Assembly: GCA_003605065.1 (NCBI GenBank)
Contig: QZJM01000033.1
Span: 1-35,088, forward strand
Direction of reading: 5' to 3'
From: Dethiobacter sp.
GTDB taxonomy: Bacteria; Bacillota; Dethiobacteria; DTU022; UBA8154
DNA: 35,088 bases
This document shows positions 28,093 through 35,088 of this stretch, one piece after another. Each line of letters opens with the position of its first letter. Within the stretch, counting starts at the first letter, position 1. Below the pieces are notes generated by a model, which was given only the letters and a program-made list of their open reading frames with translations, had not been told where the DNA came from and searched no databases. Position numbers and translations under genes: made by a program.

Positions 28093-28997
28093 GGACGAAA
28101 AGGACTGGCAACCCCGGTATTCCGGCAGATCTCTTCCCACTGGCGTTCCACGTTTTCCTGCACTAAGCCCACCTGTGACTGATCCAGGGAGGAAAACCGC
28201 TTCTGCGGCTTTAGATATTCATATACGGGCAGGTACTCCTCCGGCAGGAAATTCAGCTTGTAATGCACCCCGCCTTCAACCTCCCAGAGGGGGAAAAGGC
28301 GGGTTAACACTGCCAGGCGGGAAAGTTCCACCGTTTTATCGATAGGACTGCCCCAACCCTGCGGGCAGGGAGTTAAAATGTGTAAGAAACGGAAGCCTTT
28401 TATTCCCAGGGCCCGCTTCACCTTGGAGATTAAATCTCCGGGGAAAGCTATTGTTGCCGTGGCGGCATAAGGAACCTGGTGAGCATTGATAATTTTCATA
28501 ATATCCTTTTTAGGATTGATTTTTACTTTGGGAGCGGGTGTGGTCGTGGAATAAGACCCGTAAGGGCTGGCAGAACTTTTCTGCATGCCCGTGTTCATAT
28601 ATGCTTCATTATCATAGCAGACAAAAATAATATCCTCGTTGCGCTCGGCAGCACCGGAAAGCCCCTGCAGGCCGATATCAAAGGTGCCGCCGTCCCCGGC
28701 CAGAATAATTACCTGGGTATGAGTATCCCCTACGGCCTCCAGCCCTTTTTTTATGCCTCCACCTGTGGCTGCGGCTGACGGGAAGGGGCAGTGCATGACC
28801 ACCGTTTCCAGGGTACGTAAAGGAACCACTCCGGAGATAATACTCCAGCAAGAGGCCGGAATAACTATAACCGCCCTGGAGGCAGTTGCCTTTATAATAT
28901 GACGCACTGCTATGGCCGGACCACACCCGGGACAGGCATTATGCCCGCTAAACATAAACTCCTCCTGGGAAAAGCTGCCCACCAAAGTATTGATCAT
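28089..28997 (-). CDS. 2-oxoacid:acceptor oxidoreductase, beta subunit (TPP-binding)
   Basis: GHNACPGCGPAIAVRHI, AGDGGTFDIGLQGLSGAAERNEDIIFVCYDNEAYMNTG, TPCPQGW. TAATG overlap with the upstream alpha gene. Confidence 0.93.
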   Translation of the reverse strand: MINTLVGSFSQEEFMFSGHNACPGCGPAIAVRHIIKATASRAVIVIPASCWSIISGVVPLRTLETVVMHCPFPSAAATGGGIKKGLEAVGDTHTQVIILAGDGGTFDIGLQGLSGAAERNEDIIFVCYDNEAYMNTGMQKSSASPYGSYSTTTPAPKVKINPKKDIMKIINAHQVPYAATATIAFPGDLISKVKRALGIKGFRFLHILTPCPQGWGSPIDKTVELSRLAVLTRLFPLWEVEGGVHYKLNFLPEEYLPVYEYLKPQKRFSSLDQSQVGLVQENVERQWEEICRNTGVASPFRP

Positions 28998-30154
28998 TAC
29001 AGATCCACCCCCCAGATAATCTTTCCCCTGCTGCCAGATTTTCCGGCTAGTGCCTGCAGGCCTTTATTTAACAGCTCCGGCGTCAAATCCACTCCCCCGG
29101 CCAGGTTGAGTTCATAGATTTCCCCCCGGTAAAAAGTGCCCTGCAGCAGCGCGCGCAGCTCCTGGGCAAAAATTCCACCTGTTCCCGCGGAAACATTGCG
29201 ATCGATAACCACTATTCTTTTTAAGCCTGGCCGGCTCAGCAGCGATGCAATTTCATCCCCCGGAAGGGGACGGAAAAGTCTGAGGCGCAGAAGCCCCAGT
29301 TTTTCTTTACCACCGTTTAAAGAATAGAGGGTGCTTTTTACTGTCTGTGCCAACGACCCGGCCGTAACAATTACCGTTTCGGCCTCCTCCAGGCCGGCAG
29401 CTTCCGCCAGTGGATAGCTTCGGCCGAAAATCTCCTGAAACTCTAAATCTATTTCCTTTACGACTCCGGGAACCTTGATCATGGATAAATGACGTTCCTG
29501 TAGAACGCGGGACAGGTAACGGGAATCCGTAACTGCCTGAATGGTCTGCGGCCTGGAAGGATGAAAGGCCCCCTGAGAGGGGGGAGAAGGCAAAAAGGCA
29601 TCCACCTGCTCCTGGTTGGGAAGCTCCACCACCTCGTACGTATGGGAAAGAACAAACCCATCATAAACCACCATGCAGGGAATCCTCGTTTGCTCTACCA
29701 GGCGGAAAGAAAAAAGGACTGTATCCATTATTTCCTGCACATTTGCACAGTAAAATTGCACCCATCCCGTATCACGCTGGGAAAGGCTGTCCAGTTGATC
29801 CGGCTCCAGGCTCCAGGGAGCCCCCATGGCCCTGTTTACGTTAACAAGGACAATAGGCAGACGGGCCCCGGCGGCCCAGTGCAGCAGCTCATGCATATAA
29901 GCCAGGCCCTGGCAGGAGGTAGCAGTAAAGGTCCTGGCCCCCGCATAGGAAGCTCCGATCAGGTAGGACATGGCAGAGTACTCTGATTCCACGCTTACAT
30001 ACTCCCCGGGGAAAGTACCCCTGGCCCACATGTCGGCGATATTTTCCACCAGGGAGGTCTGGGGAGTAATGGGGTAGGCACAAACCACCTGAACCCGCGA
30101 CAATTTTACGGCCAGAGCCGCAGCCTGGTTCCCATTCATAAGTTTACGCTCCAC
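28997..30154 (-). CDS. 2-oxoacid:acceptor oxidoreductase, alpha subunit
   Basis: MNGNQAAALAVKLSRVQVVCAYPITPQTSLVE, VSVESEYSAMSYLIGASYAGARTFTATSCQGLAYMHE. GTG start with GGAGG upstream. Confidence 0.93.
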   Translation of the reverse strand: MERKLMNGNQAAALAVKLSRVQVVCAYPITPQTSLVENIADMWARGTFPGEYVSVESEYSAMSYLIGASYAGARTFTATSCQGLAYMHELLHWAAGARLPIVLVNVNRAMGAPWSLEPDQLDSLSQRDTGWVQFYCANVQEIMDTVLFSFRLVEQTRIPCMVVYDGFVLSHTYEVVELPNQEQVDAFLPSPPSQGAFHPSRPQTIQAVTDSRYLSRVLQERHLSMIKVPGVVKEIDLEFQEIFGRSYPLAEAAGLEEAETVIVTAGSLAQTVKSTLYSLNGGKEKLGLLRLRLFRPLPGDEIASLLSRPGLKRIVVIDRNVSAGTGGIFAQELRALLQGTFYRGEIYELNLAGGVDLTPELLNKGLQALAGKSGSRGKIIWGVDL

Positions 30155-31772
30155 TGGAAGTCACCTCCTCCATGTGCAGGGCCCCCGCCGGGCACTCTTT
30201 GACGCATATCCCGCAGCCCTTGCAGTAATCAAGAAGAATCTCAAAGTCCTCCCTGCTGCCGGCAACGGCAAGGTCAGGGCAAAAAACCCAGCAAACCCCG
30301 CACTTATTACAAATACCACAGCTAAAACAGCGCCCTGCCTCTTCCTGCGCCGAACTAAACCGGCCCTGCCGCGGGAAAAGATAGGGATTTAAAGCATCTA
30401 ATGCCACAGCCTCTTCTTTGCCGTTAAAGGGAGGAGCAATAACGGGAAGATCTTTACGCCCATTTTCCGGCCACAATACACCGGCAAGAGAAAGGGCCGC
30501 TTTCCGGCCGCTGAAGATGGCGGCAGCTACGGTGGCGGGCCCGCTCAGGGCATCACCGGCCGCCAATATGATATTTTCATTTTGGGAAATTCCTTCCGCC
30601 GAAAAAGAAAGGGACGTTAATTTAGGCAATCCGCTTTCCTGCCCGGCAGCAATGATGATCAAATCACACTCCAGGTCAAAATATGTGTCAGGAAGAACCT
30701 GCAGCGCTTCCCCCCGCCGGGAAGGGGCGGTACGGGCAGCACGCACTTTCTGTACTTTTTCTTCGCCCATGATTTCTGTTAATACCGTTTGGAAAACAAA
30801 ATTTACCCCGGTCTCCCGGGCGGCATTTATCTCATCGGGATGTGCAGGCATTTCCTCCCGGGAACGGCGGTAAAACAGGGTTACTTCCCCTGCCCCCTGC
30901 AGCGTGGCTGCACAGGCCGCATCAACGGCAGCATTGCCGCCTCCTGCCACGATAACCCGTCCTGAAACTTTCCCCAGCCTGCCCAGGTGCATATCCCGTA
31001 AAAACTCCACTGCTCCGGTAACACCGGGCAGGCCATCCCCTGCTATCTTCAGCGGCCTGCTCTCCTGAGCGCCCACTGCCAGCAGGACAGCATCAAAGTT
31101 TTTCTCCAAGTCATGGAAACTAAGATCTTTGCCCACCTCCAGCCCTGTTTTGATCACAATACCTTCAGCCTGCAAAAGATCCAGCTCTTTTCTTAAAATA
31201 TCCCGTGGAAGACGGTATTCCGGAATACCCGTAGCCAAAAGCCCTCCGGCCAGAGGCATTTTTTCCAAAACAGTTACCTCCGCACCCAGCACATTAAGAT
31301 AATAGGCACAGCTCAATCCCGCGGGCCCGGAGCCTACCACGGCCACCTTCTTAGGCCCTGCTGCCCGGTTTTTCCCCGGCTTGTCCCTGTCAGCAGCAGC
31401 TTTAGTAAGCCCGTAACTTTTGTGGCGCCAGAGACCGACAGCTTTCTCCACTTCACTGATGGCCACGGCATCGTCCAGGGAACTCCTGCTGCATTTTTCC
31501 TGGCAGAACCGGTAACAGGTATAGCCTGTAATAGCCGGAAAAGGGTTGTACTCCTTCATAATATGCCAGGCTCCCTCCCAGTCCCCTTCCCTGGCCTTGT
31601 TCATCCAGCGGGGTATACCATTTTCAAGGGGGCACAACATCCGGCAGGGTGAAACTTTTTCCCGGCGCACGGGAGTTAAAAACCTCCAGAGCCCTGTTTT
31701 GTTCACCAAAGTAGGTACCGTTTCCAGGTATGCAGGGGGCTGAGAGTACTTGTTTTTACCGGAAGATGGCAT
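30144..31772 (-). CDS. GltD-like FAD/NAD(P)-dependent oxidoreductase fused to a C-terminal 2x[4Fe-4S] ferredoxin (delta-like) domain
   Basis: GSGPAGLSCAYYLNVLGAEVTVLEK and VIVAGGGNAAVDAACAATLQGAGEVTLFYRRSREEMPAHPDEI dinucleotide folds. C-terminal CGICNKCGVCWVFCPD...CKGCGICVKECPAGAL. Start at the ATG at 31772 (MPSSGKNKYS) preferred over 31835. Confidence 0.9.
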   Translation of the reverse strand: MPSSGKNKYSQPPAYLETVPTLVNKTGLWRFLTPVRREKVSPCRMLCPLENGIPRWMNKAREGDWEGAWHIMKEYNPFPAITGYTCYRFCQEKCSRSSLDDAVAISEVEKAVGLWRHKSYGLTKAAADRDKPGKNRAAGPKKVAVVGSGPAGLSCAYYLNVLGAEVTVLEKMPLAGGLLATGIPEYRLPRDILRKELDLLQAEGIVIKTGLEVGKDLSFHDLEKNFDAVLLAVGAQESRPLKIAGDGLPGVTGAVEFLRDMHLGRLGKVSGRVIVAGGGNAAVDAACAATLQGAGEVTLFYRRSREEMPAHPDEINAARETGVNFVFQTVLTEIMGEEKVQKVRAARTAPSRRGEALQVLPDTYFDLECDLIIIAAGQESGLPKLTSLSFSAEGISQNENIILAAGDALSGPATVAAAIFSGRKAALSLAGVLWPENGRKDLPVIAPPFNGKEEAVALDALNPYLFPRQGRFSSAQEEAGRCFSCGICNKCGVCWVFCPDLAVAGSREDFEILLDYCKGCGICVKECPAGALHMEEVTSSGA

Positions 31773-32346
31773 CCTGTACGACCTCCTTAACCTCTTTATA
31801 CCCCCTCCGGGCTCCTTCCAGATTTTCTCTTTCAAACTGGGGAATCTTTCCCTGCAAAGCTTCCTCCAGGACCTGCAGCGGAGCCAGCTGCAGGATCTTG
31901 ACCAGGGCCCCCAGCATAACGCTGCTTACAAGGGGCATCCCGGAAGAAAGCAGGCCATAATCAGCAGCGATATGGGAAGCATCGACTAGATAAAGTTTTC
32001 TCCCCGCCGCAACTTCAGACCATACAGGCGAAATATCCTCTGAAGCGTTAACCAGAAGTATGCCCTCTTTTTTAAGTCCCTCCAGGATCACCTCCTTCGG
32101 AAGTGCGGCATCAAACACCACGACACAAAAAGGCTCGTAGATACGGCAGCGGGGCATAAGAAAAGACCTGCTGTAACGTAAAAAAGCCGCTACCGGAGCA
32201 CCCCGTCGCTCTGCTCCAAAAAAAGGAAAGGCCTGGGGATAATAACCCCTTCGGAAGGCCACTTCCGCAGCCAGGGTGGCGGCCAGGACAGCGCCCTGTC
32301 CACCTCTGCCATGGATACGAATCTCCATCAGGTCTTCTGTATACAT
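31756..32346 (-). CDS. 2-oxoacid:acceptor oxidoreductase, gamma subunit
   Basis: MEIRIHGRGGQGAVLAATLAAEVAFRRGYYPQAFPFFGAERRGAPVAAFLR. ATG at 32346 with AAGGGGAGGAATTTC upstream. Confidence 0.93.
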   Translation of the reverse strand: MYTEDLMEIRIHGRGGQGAVLAATLAAEVAFRRGYYPQAFPFFGAERRGAPVAAFLRYSRSFLMPRCRIYEPFCVVVFDAALPKEVILEGLKKEGILLVNASEDISPVWSEVAAGRKLYLVDASHIAADYGLLSSGMPLVSSVMLGALVKILQLAPLQVLEEALQGKIPQFERENLEGARRGYKEVKEVVQDAIFR

Positions 32347-32474
32347 GAAATTCCTCCCCTTGTAAAAATAACTGCCTGGAACAACAATGCTCACGGGTCA
32401 AAATTACTGTTAAAACTGGAAAGGGCCAAAGCCTTTTTATGCAAACCCCCTAAATACTTTACAAATGCTCTCCC

Positions 32475-32483
32475 ATTATAACA
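32475..32483 (-). promoter_or_regulatory. Extended -10 promoter candidate for the 2-oxoacid oxidoreductase operon
   Basis: Minus strand TGTTATAAT. The -35 is poor. Implied leader is about 120 nt. Confidence 0.45.
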
Positions 32484-32655
32484 TAGAAAGATAAGAAAAG
32501 TATTTGCCTTAAGAACCAGGGGAAACCATTATCTGGTTTAGAAGTAGAATTTTTTCAATAATACCTCTTAAAAGTAAAAAAATCAAGCACAAAAATGTGC
32601 ACAAATTACCGCAAAACCTTTTAAATAAGAAATTTCAGGGCAATTTCTGCAGATT

Positions 32656-32781
32656 TTACCTTCTTCGCCCAGCCAGGCACTCCTCGCGCTTTTTAATTCC
32701 GAACCTGTTAACGAAAGCAGAGGCAACATTTCCGCCCATACGGGGGGAAACAGCGTACCAGTAAAGTGGGGCCATTTTCAT
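32656..32781 (-). CDS. Candidate small ORF, 41 aa (MKMAPLYWYAVSPRMGGNVASAFVNRFGIKKREECLAGRRR)
   Basis: Closed reading frame on the minus strand with in-frame TAA just upstream of ATG, GAGGGG about 11 nt before the start, and TAA stop at 32656. Below the ORF-track length cutoff. Confidence 0.3.
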   Translation of the reverse strand: MKMAPLYWYAVSPRMGGNVASAFVNRFGIKKREECLAGRRR

Positions 32782-32898
32782 CCATTATTGTGCCCCTCAG
32801 GGTCATGGACGTTAGTATTGTTTATGATATCTGTACCTCATAATATGGAATGGTAAAGTACAATGGCGTCAAAGGCGTATATTCATATCTTTGGGTCC

Positions 32899-34869
32899 TC
32901 AATCATTAATTTTTAAGCTTTCTTCCCCGGGCAGCTCTTCCAGTTCGGCAGCAATTTTTTCCCATTCCCCATACAACAGGCTCACACGATGACGTACCGC
33001 CTTAAATTCTTCCGTAATCTTGCGCGCTTCGTTAAAATTGTCGTATGTCCCGGGATCAGCCAGTTGTTCCTGCAAAAGCGAAATTTTTTCTTCCCCGGCG
33101 TGTATTTCTTCTTCTAACCCGGCAAGGCGCTTTTCCAGACGGCGTTTTTCGCGGCGCAGCGCCAGGAGTTTTTCCCGTTCTTCCTTTTCCATTTCCCGTT
33201 TTTCACGGCGGGATACCGTCTCGGGATCTTCCTTCCGGACGGCAGCTGTTTTTTCGCCTCCAGCAGCCCTGGCTTCCTCAAACTCATGGTAGGTTCCCCT
33301 GTATAAGCTTACCTGCCCCTCCCTGATTTCCAGGATTTTTGTAGTCGTACGTGCCATAAAATAGCGGTCATGGGAAACTACCAGCAGGGTTCCGGGATAA
33401 CCGGCAAGAGTGGTTTCCAGTTCCTCTACCCCTTTAACGTCCAGGTGGTTGGTAGGTTCGTCCAGGATCAGAAAGTTCCCTTCGGAGAGGGCCACTTTGG
33501 CCAGGGCCAGCCTGCTTCTTTCCCCACCGCTTAAGTCCCCGACTTTTTTAAAAACTTCTTCTCCCCGGAACAGAAACCGGCTTAAATGCTTACGCGCCTC
33601 CGCCTCCATTAAACCCAGGTGTTCCATGACAGTATCCAGGGGAGTACTGTTTAGCTCCAGCCGTTTTTGCTCCTGGTCAAAATAGGCTATCCTGACACCG
33701 TGCCCGACCCTGATATGACCGGAACTCCGGGGTTCTTCCCCCGTAATAAGGCGTAACAGGGTGGTCTTACCCGCACCGTTGGGGCCCACCAGGGCCACCC
33801 GGTCCCCCCATTCAATTTCAAAAGTGGCTTCGGCAAAAAGCTTTGTCTCTCCGAAAGCCTTGGAGACCTTATCAAAGGAGAGCACCATCCTGCTGCTGCG
33901 ACCGGCAAAGGTAAAATTAAGATCGATGTTTTTATCACTGCGGGGCAGGGAAAGCAGCTGCATTTTCCCGAGGCGTTTTTCCCGGCTGTGGGCCTGGCGT
34001 TTTGATCTCTCGTCGGCTGAAGCCGTCCTGATAAAATCGAGATCTTTTTTTACGGCTGCCTGCTGCTTGTTATAAGCTTTTTCCTCACTGGCTTTTTCCA
34101 GCTGCTGCTGTGCAGCATAGGCAGAGTAATTGCCGCGGCAGCATTTAAGCTCTCCTCTTTCCAGAGCGGCAATCCTGCTGACAACCCGGTCCAGGAAATA
34201 GCGGTCATGGGACACGACCAGGAGGGCGCCGGACCAGTTTCGCAGATAATTCTCCAGCCATTCCAGGGCCTCCAGATCCAGGTAGTTGGTGGGTTCATCG
34301 AGAAGAAGCAGCTCCGGTTCTTTAAGGATAAGGGCAGCCAGCTGCACCCTCGTTTTTTCCCCGCCGCTGAACTCCTCCACGCAGCGGACCAGATCCTCTT
34401 CTTTAAAACCCAATCCCCGGGCCACTGCCTTAAAGCGGCTTTCCAGGGTATACCCCCCCTTGTTTTCATAAAGCTGGGACAGGTGTCCGTACCTTTTCAT
34501 CAGGGAGTCAAGAGCGGCGTGGTCCCCACCAGTTCCGGACAGGGACATTTCCTCTTCCAGGGCGGATAACTCCTCCTTAATGGAGAGAATGTCCCTGACA
34601 GTCTCCCTTAAATACTCCTGCAGGGTTGCCGTGGTTGAAAACACAGGTTTCTGTTCCAGGTAACCCAGGGAGGTCCCCCTGGATAAAAAAACCTGTCCCT
34701 CATCGGCTTCTTCCTCAGCCGTGATAATTTTCAAAATGGTGGTTTTACCGGCGCCATTAGGGCCTACCAGTCCTACCTTTTCTCCCTGGTGAATCTGAAG
34801 GGAAACCCCCGCCAGGACCCTGTTATCCCCGTAAGCCTTGTGGATATCGTTTAAACTTAATACGGCCAT
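32899..34869 (-). CDS. ABC-F family ATP-binding protein (YdiF/Uup-like)
   Basis: Two ABC cassettes (GPNGAGKTTILKII, GPNGAGKTTLLRLI; LSGGERSRLALAKVAL; LLLLDEPTNYLDLEALEWLE, LILDEPTNHLDVKGVEELE), no TM domains, C-terminal coiled coil. Confidence 0.96.
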   Translation of the reverse strand: MAVLSLNDIHKAYGDNRVLAGVSLQIHQGEKVGLVGPNGAGKTTILKIITAEEEADEGQVFLSRGTSLGYLEQKPVFSTTATLQEYLRETVRDILSIKEELSALEEEMSLSGTGGDHAALDSLMKRYGHLSQLYENKGGYTLESRFKAVARGLGFKEEDLVRCVEEFSGGEKTRVQLAALILKEPELLLLDEPTNYLDLEALEWLENYLRNWSGALLVVSHDRYFLDRVVSRIAALERGELKCCRGNYSAYAAQQQLEKASEEKAYNKQQAAVKKDLDFIRTASADERSKRQAHSREKRLGKMQLLSLPRSDKNIDLNFTFAGRSSRMVLSFDKVSKAFGETKLFAEATFEIEWGDRVALVGPNGAGKTTLLRLITGEEPRSSGHIRVGHGVRIAYFDQEQKRLELNSTPLDTVMEHLGLMEAEARKHLSRFLFRGEEVFKKVGDLSGGERSRLALAKVALSEGNFLILDEPTNHLDVKGVEELETTLAGYPGTLLVVSHDRYFMARTTTKILEIREGQVSLYRGTYHEFEEARAAGGEKTAAVRKEDPETVSRREKREMEKEEREKLLALRREKRRLEKRLAGLEEEIHAGEEKISLLQEQLADPGTYDNFNEARKITEEFKAVRHRVSLLYGEWEKIAAELEELPGEESLKIND

Positions 34870-34949
34870 TTCCGCCTCCAGCCGAACAATTTATGCTTTA
34901 AATTTATTCCAATCTGCTTTATCTCCCTGAATTCTTATAGCCTCTACTT

Positions 34950-34979
34950 AATATAACAAATGTTTAGGACTCCTGCCAA
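34950..34979 (-). promoter_or_regulatory. Sigma-A promoter candidate for the ABC-F gene
   Basis: Minus strand TTGGCA (34979-34974), 18-nt spacer, TATATT (34955-34950). Confidence 0.55.
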
Positions 34980-35051
34980 CTAGATAACAGAAACCAATAC
35001 CCGGCCAAGAGACCCATATCCCATATATTCCGAAGGAGTTTAAAGGATAGC

Positions 35052-35088
35052 AAAAACGGGGTACCCGGTAACCATAAAGCCGGGTACC
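35052..35088 (-). terminator. Rho-independent terminator of a minus-strand gene beyond the right edge
   Basis: Minus strand GGTACCCGG - CTTTATGGTTA - CCGGGTACC, followed by CCGTTTTTG. Confidence 0.7.

Noticed and set aside
1-35088. tRNA, rRNA, CRISPR arrays, transposases, phage genes, defence islands
   Set aside because: None recognised on either strand by reading. A tRNAscan/Infernal/ISfinder search would be needed to exclude small or degenerate copies.

Overview
This 35 kb window looks like the chromosome of an anaerobic, low-GC-lineage Gram-positive (Clostridia/Peptococcaceae-like; lineage is inference from gene content). Most of it is housekeeping: an ion-translocating NADH-dehydrogenase/antiporter-type membrane subunit pair at the left edge, folC-valS, birA-bioY, the tig-clpP-clpX-lonB-lonA-engB proteostasis cluster, a GalT-like enzyme, nadE, carA-carB, a thiolase, and an ABC-F ATPase. 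Two metabolic blocks stand out. The first is a three-gene 2-hydroxyacyl-CoA dehydratase-type cassette (two dehydratase-like subunits plus an ASKHA activase, all apparently with TTG starts), placed between engB and birA/bioY without an adjacent CoA-transferase or ligase. The second is a tightly coupled four-gene 2-oxoacid oxidoreductase operon in which a GltD-like FAD/NAD(P) subunit is fused to a ferredoxin-type subunit. Regulatory elements read from the sequence: a BirA operator overlapping a sigma-A promoter of birA, a PyrR attenuator before carAB, a short valS leader with no T-box, a strong terminator after clpX, and a terminator at the right edge. Less explained elements: a structured segment with a terminator-like hairpin between valS and birA, a tandem 30-bp repeat plus nested hairpins between bioY and the activase, an orphan HicB-like protein, and two small ORFs. 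No rRNA, tRNA, CRISPR array, intact mobile element or clear novel defence system was seen. All family calls come from reading motifs, with no database search.
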